The notes: generated from the letters alone by a model not told the origin. Positions 20,987 through 31,231 are shown, counted from the first letter of the stretch. The stretch is DNA of 47,318 bases from Fidelibacterota bacterium (GCA_002730315.1 PBZW01000070.1:1-47318), one strand, 5' to 3'. Numbers and translations are program-made.

Positions 20987-23832
20987 TTTCTGGTCATTTT
21001 CCCATTTTTTTGACCGTTCAATGTTGTTTTTAAGAACGCTCCTGTATACGATTTTTTCTGTTTACTCAATTCTTCAGGCGTTCCCGCAAAAACAAGTTCA
21101 CCGCCATCGTCACCACCTTCCGGTCCCAAATCCACCACCCAGTCCGCCGATTTGATTACATCAAGATTATGTTCAATTACAATAACAGTATTTCCTTTTT
21201 CCACTAATCGCTGGAGTACAGCTAATAACATTTTCACATCTTCGAAATGGAGGCCTGTTGTAGGTTCGTCCAATATGTATAGTGTGCGGTATTTGCTGAC
21301 CCTGGAAAGTTCCGTTGCCAGTTTAACTCGCTGGGCCTCGCCTCCTGATAAGGTAGTCGCTTGCTGGCCCAGGCGGATATACCCCAATCCTACTTCAAAC
21401 AGGGTGGTTAATTTTTTCTTAATAGAGGGAATATTTTCAAAAAAGGTAAGTGCTTCTTCCACGGACAGGCTCAATACATCAGCAATTGTTTTACCCTTAT
21501 ACATTATTTCCAACGTTTCTCTGTTATAACGGGCACCTTTGCACACTTCACAGGTTACATATACATCCGGCAGAAAATTCATTTCTATCTTAATAATACC
21601 ATCACCTTCGCAAGATTCACAACGTCCGCCTTTAACGTTAAAGGAAAACCGGCCCGGTTTATATCCCCGAATTTTTGATTCGGGCAATTGAGCAAAAAGA
21701 TCGCGTATAAATGTGAATACACCTGTATAGGTAGCCGGGTTGGAGCGGGGAGTGCGGCCGATAGGCTTTTGATCAATTTCTACCACTTTGTCCAAATATT
21801 CAAGTCCTTGCACTGAATCATAAGGCAATGGATAGGCGCGAGCGTTGTTCAATTCTTTGTGTAAAATGGGGAAGATTGTTTCATTCACCAATGTGCTCTT
21901 ACCACTACCGGAAACACCCGTAACCACCACTAGTTTACCCAAGGGAAAAGATATATCCAGCTTTTTCAGATTATTTCCCCTGGCACCATTTAATGATAAA
22001 ACTTTACCATTACCATTACGCCGATTATGAGGGACGGGAATGAACAGACGTCCAGATAAATACGAGCCGGTTATGGAATCTTTGCATTTCAATAATTGTT
22101 TAGGAGGACCGGAATAAATTACCTCGCCGCCGTGTTCACCAGCCCCGGGACCAAGATCCACGATCTGGTCTGCAGATTCCATGGTTTCCTGATCATGCTC
22201 CACTACCAATATGGTGTTTCCCAAATTGCGTAACGTTTGCAGAGTGTCCAGTAAACGAGCATTATCCCGAGGGTGGAGACCAATAGACGGTTCATCCAAT
22301 ATATACAACACACCCACAAGTTGGGAACCGATCTGGGTGGCCAGCCGAATGCGCTGCGCCTCACCGCCAGAAAGTGTAGTAGCAGAACGATCCAGGGTCA
22401 AGTAATTCAAGCCGACATTAACCAGGAACCCCAGCCTGCTTTTAACTTCCTTTAATATTTGTTCTGCAATTTGTGATTCTGTATCCGTAAGCTGAATATT
22501 TTCAAAAAAGTGCATTGCTTCCTTGATGGACATTGATGAAATATCTCCAAGGCTTTTTTCATTGATATAAACTGAACGGCTTTCCAGTCTCAGCCTGGCG
22601 CCATTACATTCCGGGCAGGGGCGCATACTCATGAATTGTTCAATCCAATCGCGAATATGACCGGATTTTGTTTGTTTATAACGGCGCATAAGGTTAGGAA
22701 TTGCACCTTCCCAGCCACCTTCATAGGTACCGGTCCAACGTTGCGACGAATAAGTCATTTTCATTTTTTTAGAACCGGTTCCATATAGAAGCATTTCCCT
22801 GATTTTTTTGTCCAGTTTCATCCATGGCGTAGTAAACCTGAAATCATAGTAACGCGCCAAGCTTTTTAAAATACTTCCATACCAGTTACCCCGGGGCTGT
22901 TCACCTAGCGGCGCTACAGCTCCCTGGATTAAAGACTTGGTTTTATCAGGAACCACCAGTTCCGGGTTGATCTCCATATGGGAACCCAAACCGTCACAAT
23001 GGGGACAAGCGCCATAAGGAGAGTTGAAAGAAAACATCCGCGGGGATAATTCTTCCAATGAAACTTCACAATGGGGACAGGCAAAATGTTCACTGAACAA
23101 GTGGTCTTTATCTGGCAATTCATGAATGATGACCAGTCCTGAACCGATTTTTAAAGCAAGTTCTATAGATTCTGTTAGACGTTCCTGGTAATCATCTTCA
23201 ATGATCAAACGATCTACGACGACTTCTATGGTGTGTTTCTTGTTTTTCTCTAAATTGAATTTTTCATCAATACCGTAGACCTTTCTGTCAACTCTTACCC
23301 GCAGAAACCCTTCTTTCTTGATTTCCTTAAACACACCTTTGTGCTGCCCTTTACGGCCGCGAACCACAGGTGCCAATATGAATATTTTACTTCTTGCACT
23401 GAATTTGCATACTGTATCCACAATTTGCTGGACAGTTTGTTTTTGGATGGGCCGCCCACATACCCAGCAATGAGGTTTACCAATATGTGCGTAGAGCAGC
23501 CGAAAATAATCATGGATTTCTGTCACAGTGCCTACTGTGGATCTGGGATTCCGCGCGGATGCTTTCTGTTCAATGGAAATAGCCGGGGAAAGGCCTTCAA
23601 TGGTATCCATGTCCGGTTTTTCCATGAGCCCAAGGAATTGCCGGGCATATGAAGAGAGGGACTCAACATAGCGGCGCTGGCCTTCTGCATAGATCGTGTC
23701 AAATGCCAAAGAGGATTTACCAGACCCGGACAGACCCGTGATCACCACTAATTTATTGCGCGGAATCTCAAGATCAATATTCTTGAGATTATGCTGACGG
23801 GCACCCTTTATAATGATTTTATTTGACTGCAT
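20983..23832 (-). CDS. uvrA: Excinuclease ABC subunit A
   Basis: 949 aa; [38 protein letters not shown]...; two ABC domains with [12 protein letters not shown] and [14 protein letters not shown]2C zinc motifs. Confidence 0.98.
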   Translation of the reverse strand: MQSNKIIIKGARQHNLKNIDLEIPRNKLVVITGLSGSGKSSLAFDTIYAEGQRRYVESLSSYARQFLGLMEKPDMDTIEGLSPAISIEQKASARNPRSTVGTVTEIHDYFRLLYAHIGKPHCWVCGRPIQKQTVQQIVDTVCKFSARSKIFILAPVVRGRKGQHKGVFKEIKKEGFLRVRVDRKVYGIDEKFNLEKNKKHTIEVVVDRLIIEDDYQERLTESIELALKIGSGLVIIHELPDKDHLFSEHFACPHCEVSLEELSPRMFSFNSPYGACPHCDGLGSHMEINPELVVPDKTKSLIQGAVAPLGEQPRGNWYGSILKSLARYYDFRFTTPWMKLDKKIREMLLYGTGSKKMKMTYSSQRWTGTYEGGWEGAIPNLMRRYKQTKSGHIRDWIEQFMSMRPCPECNGARLRLESRSVYINEKSLGDISSMSIKEAMHFFENIQLTDTESQIAEQILKEVKSRLGFLVNVGLNYLTLDRSATTLSGGEAQRIRLATQIGSQLVGVLYILDEPSIGLHPRDNARLLDTLQTLRNLGNTILVVEHDQETMESADQIVDLGPGAGEHGGEVIYSGPPKQLLKCKDSITGSYLSGRLFIPVPHNRRNGNGKVLSLNGARGNNLKKLDISFPLGKLVVVTGVSGSGKSTLVNETIFPILHKELNNARAYPLPYDSVQGLEYLDKVVEIDQKPIGRTPRSNPATYTGVFTFIRDLFAQLPESKIRGYKPGRFSFNVKGGRCESCEGDGIIKIEMNFLPDVYVTCEVCKGARYNRETLEIMYKGKTIADVLSLSVEEALTFFENIPSIKKKLTTLFEVGLGYIRLGQQATTLSGGEAQRVKLATELSRVSKYRTLYILDEPTTGLHFEDVKMLLAVLQRLVEKGNTVIVIEHNLDVIKSADWVVDLGPEGGDDGGELVFAGTPEELSKQKKSYTGAFLKTTLNGQKNGKMTRK

Positions 23833-24083
23833 TATACTCGTTTTTACTATTACTAAATGGCAGCCTAGAATTTACAACTTTTCCAGCCGTTTTCATAAAA
23901 CCATTTGCTATAATCTTACTGGGATGCTGGTTAGTTGTACTTTGTAACTGGTGGCCCGTAAATGGTTTTCAGTAGTTGGTGATTTGTTTCCCATAAAACA
24001 CTAAACTTATTACCAGCTACTACTAGCCACTTACAGTTTCCTGTAGGCTTGTTTCCATTTTTAAAACATAGTACATTTAATCA

Positions 24084-24641
24084 ATGGCATCACTTAAAAA
24101 CCAGATCATCATCTCTATGCCCCATATGCAGGATCCTTATTTTGGACGCTCCGTGGTTTTTATTTGCGAGCATAATGAAGATGGAGCCTTAGGTTTCATT
24201 GTTAACAAACCATTTGAAACACCAGAGCTCCAGGAGCTTTTTGCTGATTTTTTCTCTGAACAAGATAATATATTAAAACTGGTACCGGATGTTTTCTTTG
24301 GCGGGCCCGTCCTTGTAGAGCGGGGGATAGTACTTCATTCTGCTGAATATGAAACTGAAAGCGCCATGAAAATTGGGGATGAATTTTCATTAACCAGCAA
24401 TAAAGCTATTATCCAGGATATCGCTGAAAATAAAGGCCCCAAACATTATAAACTCCTGCTGGGTCATGCTGGCTGGGCCCAGCACCAATTGGAGGCGGAA
24501 ATTGAGAATGGCGACTGGCTCCTGCAGCAGACTAACCTTGATTTTATCTTTAATACAGAAGAAAAATTCATGTGGGATATGGCGGCAAAATCCTTTGGCA
24601 TCGACCTGTCTGAATTTTCCGGTTTGGGCGGATCAGCCTGA
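24084..24641 (+). CDS. YqgE/AlgH family protein (UPF0301)
   Basis: 185 aa; MASLKNQIIISMPHMQDPYFGRSVVFICEHNEDGALGFIVNKP...FFGGPV...LLLGHAGWAQHQLEAEIENGDWL. Confidence 0.92.
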   Translation: MASLKNQIIISMPHMQDPYFGRSVVFICEHNEDGALGFIVNKPFETPELQELFADFFSEQDNILKLVPDVFFGGPVLVERGIVLHSAEYETESAMKIGDEFSLTSNKAIIQDIAENKGPKHYKLLLGHAGWAQHQLEAEIENGDWLLQQTNLDFIFNTEEKFMWDMAAKSFGIDLSEFSGLGGSA

Positions 24642-24688
24642 TACTTATTTAGTATAAATAGATATTCTCCTGCATTAATTTCCCGCCC

Positions 24689-25591
24689 GTGAAAAAATAC
24701 ATTCCACCTCTTGCTGTTATTACAGCCGCTTTCCTATGGAGCCTAGATGGCCTGCTTCGCCAGCAGTTGTACAGCGTATCATCTTTTTTGATTATTACCC
24801 TAGAGCATGCTTTAGGCGCTGTTCTTTTTCTGCCATTTCTTATCAAAGGCTGGCAAGAGATTAAAACACTGAACCAGCGCGGCTGGGGGTCTGTGCTGTG
24901 GATCAGCATATGCGGGGGCATATTAGGCACATTTTTTTACACCAAAGCATTAAGCTATGTTAACTATATTGATCTTTCAGTGGTGGTTTTACTGCAAAAA
25001 TTTCAACCAATTTTTGCTATTATTCTCGCTGCTGTCATACTAAAGGAAAAACTCACACAACGCTTTTTAGTGCTGGCGGCAACAGCTTTTATAGGCGGGT
25101 ACCTAGTGACGTTTGGAGTGACACCCATGGCTGCCTGGGACGATAAAACAATGATTGCTTCCTTGCTGGCGTTATTGGCAGCGTTCAGCTGGGGTAGTTC
25201 TACTGTCCTGGGTAAACATGCCTTAAATAAATTGCCTTTCCAAGTGGTGACAGCGCTTAGGCTGACCATTACAGCATTATTAGCCGGGGTCGTATTAATC
25301 GGTATGCAGGATATGGCTGAAGTGGTTGTATTAAACGCTTCTCAATGGACAGCTTTGGGAACGATTGTAGTATCTACCGGTGCAGTGGCTTTATTCATCT
25401 ATTATTACGGGCTCAATCATTTACCCGCTTCACACACAACCATTTATGAATTATTCTGGCCGTTATCGGCAATTTGCTTCGACTGGTTTATCCGTGGACG
25501 GGCCATGTCCCCAGCGCAGTCAGCAGGCGCAATCATCCTGCTGGCAGCAATCGTATTGTTGACACAGGAACGGCAAAACGCCGATGGTTGA
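24689..25591 (+). CDS. EamA/DMT family transporter
   Basis: 300 aa, ~10 predicted TM helices, two EamA repeats; GTG start (24689). Confidence 0.85.
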   Translation: MKKYIPPLAVITAAFLWSLDGLLRQQLYSVSSFLIITLEHALGAVLFLPFLIKGWQEIKTLNQRGWGSVLWISICGGILGTFFYTKALSYVNYIDLSVVVLLQKFQPIFAIILAAVILKEKLTQRFLVLAATAFIGGYLVTFGVTPMAAWDDKTMIASLLALLAAFSWGSSTVLGKHALNKLPFQVVTALRLTITALLAGVVLIGMQDMAEVVVLNASQWTALGTIVVSTGAVALFIYYYGLNHLPASHTTIYELFWPLSAICFDWFIRGRAMSPAQSAGAIILLAAIVLLTQERQNADG

Positions 25592-26840
25592 ACTGACCAA
25601 AAAAAATCTTTCCCGCAATTTATACCTTAACTGTATTCATGAATTCAGCTGGGGCTTTGGTATTGCGTTTCATACCACCTATGCTGTTATTCCCCTATTC
25701 TTAAAAAAGCTGGGGGCTCCGGATGCTGTAATCATTTCTGTTGCCGGGCTGTTCAGTATATTGATTGCCTTCCCCATGTTGTTTTCTGCTATCTTGGGAC
25801 GCAATATTCGCAATATTAAAAAAGCAGTAATGGTCTCCCATGGTCTTGTTTTACCGCCCATTTTCATTGCCGGGTTTTTATTTGCTTTCCTAGGTCCTAC
25901 AGGCCCCCATGCCTGGGTTTATTATTATGCGTGTTTTGTTTTATACTGTTTAGCTCTGGGGTTTATCATTCCCATTTGGGCGGATTTTCTCGCCCATATT
26001 TTTCCAAGGGAAACACGTGGGCATTACCTGGGCATCTCTTTTGCGTTTAACAGTGTTGGGGGTTTTGCCGGCGGTATTATTGTTAAAATACTCTTAAACG
26101 GCACGTTGCCTTTTCCAACTGATTTTGGCTGGGGTTTTATCATTATGGGTATTTCGTTGGGGTTAGGGATCCTTGCTTACTTTTTCTATAATGTTGATAA
26201 CAAATCAGACAAGACACCTCATAAATCAATTGCTGATTTCTGGCGTGATACAAAAAGTATTATTCAAACACACCTGAATTTCAGACGTTATTTATTTAGC
26301 AGAATTTTTATTACGGCACATTTTCCTGCCATGAGTCTCTACGCTGTCTACACCCAAGGCTTGTTTGGATTTAATATAAGTGAAGCCGGTGTGTTTACTG
26401 TCCTGCAAGTGCTTACTTTTGGGTTGGGCAGTGTGGCCTCAGGGAAAATCGGGGATCGATGGGGGCACAAAACTGCTATTATACTTTCATTCAGCTGTTA
26501 CTTGCTGGCTATTGTTTGCACAGTGTTTGCCGTATCCATGATTCATGTATATGCTATATTTCTTGCTTTAGGATTAGGGCACGGAGGATTTATGCCCTCT
26601 GCGATGAACATGGTATACGAATTTGCTGAATCCCGGGACAGTAAAACATACATGGCGCTTATTGATACATTTCTTGCCCCATTTGTTTTACTCATGATAA
26701 TCGGTGCAAGCATCCTGGATCCGATCATTGGTACACGCAACCTGTTTATCCTGTTAGGTGCACTCATTGTTATTGGGCTGCTGCAATTGATCTTTTGGGT
26801 AAAGGAACCACGGCTTCATCCACACAAAGCAGCTGGTTAA
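25584..26840 (+). CDS. Major facilitator superfamily transporter
   Basis: 418 aa, multiple TM helices, internal KIGDRWGHKTAI MFS motif; overlaps the upstream EamA gene by 8 bp. Confidence 0.85.
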   Translation: MVELTKKNLSRNLYLNCIHEFSWGFGIAFHTTYAVIPLFLKKLGAPDAVIISVAGLFSILIAFPMLFSAILGRNIRNIKKAVMVSHGLVLPPIFIAGFLFAFLGPTGPHAWVYYYACFVLYCLALGFIIPIWADFLAHIFPRETRGHYLGISFAFNSVGGFAGGIIVKILLNGTLPFPTDFGWGFIIMGISLGLGILAYFFYNVDNKSDKTPHKSIADFWRDTKSIIQTHLNFRRYLFSRIFITAHFPAMSLYAVYTQGLFGFNISEAGVFTVLQVLTFGLGSVASGKIGDRWGHKTAIILSFSCYLLAIVCTVFAVSMIHVYAIFLALGLGHGGFMPSAMNMVYEFAESRDSKTYMALIDTFLAPFVLLMIIGASILDPIIGTRNLFILLGALIVIGLLQLIFWVKEPRLHPHKAAG

Positions 26841-26920
26841 TCGCTCACCTATCACGAATAACTAACTTTTTACTTGTTTTACTGACGGTACGCCATGAAA
26901 TTCCATACCGGTATCCGAGG

Positions 26921-27295
26921 ATGATTAACCACCAAAAATTCATACTGTTCGCGCTTTTTGCCGCCCTGTCAATTTCTGGCTGCAAGGATGATCCAAAACG
27001 CCATTTACAACTAGCGCAATGGTATTCCCAAAAGGGGCTTGTAGATGAAGCTATCCTGGAATACCGGGAGGTTACCCGCCTGTTACCTACAGACGTAAAA
27101 ACATTGAGCCGTGAAGATTATGCATTATTGGCCAAAGCTCATTACAGCTTGGCGCTTATGTATACAAAAAAAGATTGGTGGGATTATGCACTGAAAGAAG
27201 CGGAAACATGCTTCGAACTTCTACCTACGCGGGAACATTATGATATGGTTACTCTGCTTCGAAAGCGCATAAACTTTCAGAGCGCTGAATCCTAA
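26921..27295 (+). CDS. Putative TPR-like lipoprotein
   Basis: ORF track starts at 26795, but MINHQKFILFALFAALSISGC (lipobox ISG|C) marks the likely start at 26921. Helical repeat-like ...LAQWYSQKGLVDEAILEYREVTRLLP... follows. Confidence 0.7.
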   Translation: MINHQKFILFALFAALSISGCKDDPKRHLQLAQWYSQKGLVDEAILEYREVTRLLPTDVKTLSREDYALLAKAHYSLALMYTKKDWWDYALKEAETCFELLPTREHYDMVTLLRKRINFQSAES

Positions 27296-27309
27296 ATTTT
27301 ACTCTTTAG

Positions 27310-28092
27310 TTAAAAAGTCCCCGAGCGGCTTTCTCCGCCGTCACAGTATATAATAGAGCAATTTATAAAATCGGCTTCAGGCTGAAGTAAAAGGGAAATG
27401 GTGTTGGCCACATCTTCAGGAGTTGTAGTGCGGCGCATAGGGTTGCGTTTTTTGGTATTTTCCACCCACAATTCCCAGTTATCCGTGATCTTGGTAAGTG
27501 CCCGTGTAGGCGTAACGCCAGCTTGAACAGCATTTGCTGTAATTCCAAATTGGCCCAGCTCCCAGCCGATCTGGCGTATGATCGCTTCCATAGCCACTTT
27601 GGCAACACTCACAGGTCCATATCCTTCCATGGCAACATAATTGCCTTCACTGGTTAGTCCCAATATTCTAGAACCTTTGCCCAATAATCCCGCTTCATAT
27701 AATTTTTGTGTCCAGTACAAAAGAGAATTCCCCATAACGTGAACTGTCATATCCATTTGTTTCTGATTGACAGGTTTATCTCCAAAAAAGTTGGTAGTGG
27801 TGCCAAAAGCAATTGAGTGCAACAGCAGTTTTAATGGTGCCCCACCTGTGATTTCACTGATCTGAGGGATATATTTATCCATGGTTTCCACAGCTGCCGC
27901 GTTTGTATTAAAATAATGACAATCGCCGCCTGTTGTTTCATTTACTTCAGCGATGGTCTCTTCGGCAATTTTTTTGGCTTCACCCCTGTCAAAATGAAAA
28001 GCAATAACACCGTATCCATCTTTCGCCAGGCGTTTTGCAGTGGCAGCGCCATGGCCCGTTGAACCACCTAATAATAGTACCCATTCAGACAT
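27310..28092 (-). CDS. Enoyl-ACP reductase-like SDR protein (FabI/FabL-like)
   Basis: 260 aa; SDR Rossmann fold with LLHSIAFGT (cf. FabI HSIAFAP) and Y-X6-K spacing (YGPVSVAK), typical of FabI/FabL rather than YX3K of ordinary SDRs. Divergent neighbour is fabA. Confidence 0.75.
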   Translation of the reverse strand: MSEWVLLLGGSTGHGAATAKRLAKDGYGVIAFHFDRGEAKKIAEETIAEVNETTGGDCHYFNTNAAAVETMDKYIPQISEITGGAPLKLLLHSIAFGTTTNFFGDKPVNQKQMDMTVHVMGNSLLYWTQKLYEAGLLGKGSRILGLTSEGNYVAMEGYGPVSVAKVAMEAIIRQIGWELGQFGITANAVQAGVTPTRALTKITDNWELWVENTKKRNPMRRTTTPEDVANTISLLLQPEADFINCSIIYCDGGESRSGTF

Positions 28093-28168
28093 ATTTTGCT
28101 CCGATAATTAAGGTTTGAATTTAGGGAAGACAATGACCACAGCAAACCATGAACACAAAAGAATAATG

Positions 28169-28186
28169 AGTGAACGATCATTCAGT
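28169..28186. promoter_or_regulatory. Candidate TetR-family operator palindrome between fabI-like and fabA genes
   Basis: AGTGAACGATCATTCAGT: imperfect dyad TGAACGATCATTCA (arms TGAAYGA/TCRTTCA) in the divergent intergenic region. Confidence 0.4.
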
Positions 28187-28217
28187 CTTAAATTCTTGGC
28201 TCATAAAGGGATTAAAA

Positions 28218-28763
28218 ATGGACAAAAAGTTTTCATTTTCAAAACAGGATCTATTGGATATAGGATCTGGGAAAATCTTTGGCAAGGCCAATGGTAAATT
28301 GCCAACACCCCCGATGCTTATGGTCGATCGTATACTAAAAATCTCTGATGATGGCGGAAAATACGGGAATGGCTACATCAAAGCAGAATTGGATATTGCT
28401 CCGGAAAATTGGTTCTTTGATTGTCATTTCAAGAATGACCCTGTCATGCCGGGCTGCTTGGGCCTGGACGGCTTTTGGCAACTGGTGGGGTTTTTCCTTT
28501 CCTGGGCTGGTGGTAATGGCCGAGGGAGAGCGTTAGGTGTAAAAGAGTTAAAATTTAAGGGACAGGTGAGGCCCTATCATGATAAGATCATTTACGAGAT
28601 CGACATTCGAAAATTCATTACCAAACCTACCTTCATGGCTTGGGGGGATGCGGTGCTTAAAGTAAAAGATAAAACCATCTATTTCGCAAAAGACCTGCAG
28701 GTAGGCTTATTTGAAAAACTGGTGTGGGATACAGGAATGGATCCCGCCCTTGATCCGTTTTAA
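28218..28763 (+). CDS. fabA: 3-hydroxyacyl-ACP dehydratase/isomerase FabA
   Basis: LPTPPMLMVDRILKI...YIKAELDIAPENWFFDCHFKNDPVMPGCLGLDGFWQLVGFFLSWAGGNGRGRALGVKELKFKGQV is very close to proteobacterial FabA. Start at 28218 (MDKKFSFSKQDLLDIGSGKIFG) preferred over 28170. Confidence 0.93.
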   Translation: MDKKFSFSKQDLLDIGSGKIFGKANGKLPTPPMLMVDRILKISDDGGKYGNGYIKAELDIAPENWFFDCHFKNDPVMPGCLGLDGFWQLVGFFLSWAGGNGRGRALGVKELKFKGQVRPYHDKIIYEIDIRKFITKPTFMAWGDAVLKVKDKTIYFAKDLQVGLFEKLVWDTGMDPALDPF

Positions 28764-28786
28764 AATCACAGTAATATAAATTATAC

Positions 28787-29887
28787 ATGGCATTACGCTG
28801 CGGCATAGTCGGACTGCCCAATGTGGGCAAGTCTACCATTTTTAACGCACTAACAGCTTCATCTATCCCGGCGGATAATTACCCGTTTTGCACCATTGAT
28901 CCCCACGTGGGTATTGTGGAGCTTCCAGATCCCCGATTGAAAAATCTGGCGCCCATATTCAACCCCGAAAAGGTTACTCCCGCCACTGTGGAATTCACCG
29001 ATATTGCCGGTCTGGTTCGAGGCGCAAGTAAGGGGGAAGGATTAGGAAATCAATTCCTAGGGCAAATACGCCAAGTGACGGCTATTATCCACGTTGTACG
29101 GTGTTTTGATGATGAAGATGTAACACATGTTGAAGGCGGTGTAGACCCGGTGCGGGATGCAGAACTTATTGAAACAGAGCTGTTACTGGCAGACCTGGAA
29201 ACGCTGGAAAAAAGAGTATTCAAAACTGAAAAAGCGGCCAAGTCAGGTGGGAAAAAAGAAAAAAAAGAACTGGATGTGATCCAGCGGTTGTTGAACCACT
29301 GCAACGAAGGGCATCGGGCCAGGACATTCCAGGCTAATGAAGAAGAAACAGCTATTATTCGCTCTCTCCATCTACTGACTAGAAAACCCATTTTATATGT
29401 GGCCAACGTGGATGAAACAGAGATCACCCATGAGCAACGCGGTCACTTGGAAGAACAATTAGTTTGTTTTGCTGAAAAAGAAGGAAACATGGCGATTCGC
29501 CTGTGCGGTAAGCTGGAGCAGGAGATTGCTGTTTTGCCCGATGATGAAAAAGCCATTTTCTTGGAAGAGTATAACCTCCCCGAACCGGGACTAAACAAAC
29601 TCATTCACGCTGGCTTCAGACTGTTGGAACTGGAAACTTTCTTTACCGGCGGAGACAGGGAAGTTCGGGCTTGGACCATTAAACAAGGGACCACTGCTCC
29701 GGAAGCAGCGGGGGAAATACATACGGACTTTCAGCGGGGCTTTATCAAAGCCGAGGTCATCAAGTACAAAGACCTGGTGCGGCTAGGCACAGAAAAAGCG
29801 GTTAAGGATGCTGGCTTGGCCAAACTTCAGGGGAAGGATTACCTGGTAGAAGATGGTGATTGTATATATTTTCATTTCAATGTGTAA
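28787..29887 (+). CDS. ychF: Redox-regulated ATPase / Obg-like P-loop protein YchF
   Basis: 366 aa; MALRCGIVGLPNVGKSTIFNALT...ADNYPFCTIDPHVGIVELPDPRL...DIAGLVRGASKGEGLGNQFLGQIRQV. Confidence 0.97.
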   Translation: MALRCGIVGLPNVGKSTIFNALTASSIPADNYPFCTIDPHVGIVELPDPRLKNLAPIFNPEKVTPATVEFTDIAGLVRGASKGEGLGNQFLGQIRQVTAIIHVVRCFDDEDVTHVEGGVDPVRDAELIETELLLADLETLEKRVFKTEKAAKSGGKKEKKELDVIQRLLNHCNEGHRARTFQANEEETAIIRSLHLLTRKPILYVANVDETEITHEQRGHLEEQLVCFAEKEGNMAIRLCGKLEQEIAVLPDDEKAIFLEEYNLPEPGLNKLIHAGFRLLELETFFTGGDREVRAWTIKQGTTAPEAAGEIHTDFQRGFIKAEVIKYKDLVRLGTEKAVKDAGLAKLQGKDYLVEDGDCIYFHFNV

Positions 29888-29892
29888 AAAAT

Positions 29893-29964
29893 GATTGGAT
29901 AATTGAATGCATGAATGATTGTTATTATACTTCGTGCCTTATTTCAACAGGCAATTAACCAATC
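29893..29964. repeat. Imperfect inverted repeat / stem-loop
   Basis: GATTGGATAATTG (29893-29905) and CAATTAACCAATC (29952-29964): 12 of 13 positions pair, 46-nt loop. Confidence 0.5.
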
Positions 29965-29970
29965 AACCCA

Positions 29971-30447
29971 ATGTTTTTCTTCATGATCACATCCTACGTC
30001 TTGGTCGCCTTGTCTGGAGTAGGACTCCTTTTTGTAGGGGCCAACCACTATTTCAATTTTTGGCCTACCAGCCATATTACTTTGGACCTGTTGGTAAGTA
30101 TCATATTCATTGCCGCCCAGACTTTGGTCATGTTCTTCTTCGTAGGGACTGGAGTTAATATAAAAGAATACACTCTGTCTCATCCCGAGATAGGAGATAA
30201 GTTTTATAAAGGTGTTTTGGGAATCAAACGCAAACTATATCCATCCACTATGATGGTAACGATTTTATTTATGACTGCGGTCATATTGGACGGGGCATTT
30301 TATTTAGGGAAGGTTAGCGAATGGTGGTTTTACATTTTTTATGTATTCACACTCTATTATTATATCAAAGCTACCCTTACCCAACACAAGGCCTTCATCG
30401 GCAGTACCAATATTGTATTGGCCATGACTGGAGTAGTAAGAAAATAA
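29971..30447 (+). CDS. Conserved-looking integral membrane protein of unknown function
   Basis: 158 aa, ~4 TM helices; no recognised motif; followed by a terminator hairpin. Confidence 0.65.
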   Translation: MFFFMITSYVLVALSGVGLLFVGANHYFNFWPTSHITLDLLVSIIFIAAQTLVMFFFVGTGVNIKEYTLSHPEIGDKFYKGVLGIKRKLYPSTMMVTILFMTAVILDGAFYLGKVSEWWFYIFYVFTLYYYIKATLTQHKAFIGSTNIVLAMTGVVRK

Positions 30448-30471
30448 AAAAGGGCAAAAAACTGCCCTTTT
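30448..30471. terminator. Bidirectional rho-independent terminator
   Basis: AAAAGGGCA-AAAAAC-TGCCCTTTT (9-bp stem) with T/A tracts on both strands, between convergent genes. Confidence 0.85.
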
Positions 30472-30495
30472 AAAATAGTGTTTAATTAGCAGTAG

Positions 30496-31071
30496 TCAGT
30501 CTTCTTCGTCCTCCTCATAGACATATTCGTATTCATCATCCTCATTGAAGTAATAGGGGTATGAATAGTCGTATTCTTCATATTCATCATACTCATCATC
30601 ATCGTCATCTGCTTCATCTTCTTTTTCCTGTTTTACTACAATAACTCGAGGGTCTTCTTCTCCCAGGAGAGCCCGATCCACCAATTCTTGTTCCCTGGCT
30701 GTGAGCTTCTGGCCATCCAGAGACAATTTCTGGCGGTATAATACACCGCTTAAGGTTCCAAAAAATAGGACCACAAGGGCCATAACTGACCCTTCGGCCT
30801 TGAATTCAATTCCACCCCACATGTTCTGCTCCCAGCCAAAGTTCATGAAAACCGCCAACGACAGTAATACACCAAACAGAATAATGAAATTCCCCATGAT
30901 GTCCGGAGCAGCAGTATCCATTACAGCAAAGTAGAGGAGCCAGATCAGTACACCGGCGACTGCAAAAAAGATACCCAGCACATAATTTTCTGCTAATACA
31001 GAAAGGACAAACCCTACTATGGCGCCAAGGGGGATGATAAATCCTATTCCGGATCTGACGTCAGAGGCCAT
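30496..31071 (-). CDS. Membrane protein with highly acidic, Tyr-rich C-terminal tail
   Basis: 191 aa; 4 predicted TM helices, tail ...EKEDEADDDDDEYDEYEEYDYSYPYYFNEDDEYEYVYEEDEED. Confidence 0.65.
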   Translation of the reverse strand: MASDVRSGIGFIIPLGAIVGFVLSVLAENYVLGIFFAVAGVLIWLLYFAVMDTAAPDIMGNFIILFGVLLSLAVFMNFGWEQNMWGGIEFKAEGSVMALVVLFFGTLSGVLYRQKLSLDGQKLTAREQELVDRALLGEEDPRVIVVKQEKEDEADDDDDEYDEYEEYDYSYPYYFNEDDEYEYVYEEDEED

Positions 31072-31231
31072 ATTAAATAGTGTATTTTACTTGGTTCATG
31101 TTAATTGACTTACCTCGAATGTAGACGAAAATTGGTCGTTTTCTAAAGGAAATGCAAGAAAATTCCTTTATCCTCATTTTAGGGAACACTTATAACATTA
31201 TAGTGTAGAAGTGTAATTTCCCGACCTTATT

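Noticed and set aside
26795-26920. N-terminal extension of the lipoprotein ORF
   Set aside because: Would overlap the MFS gene; the signal peptide and lipobox begin at Met 26921.
28170-28217. N-terminal extension of FabA
   Set aside because: FabA homology begins at 28218 and the extension contains the candidate operator palindrome.
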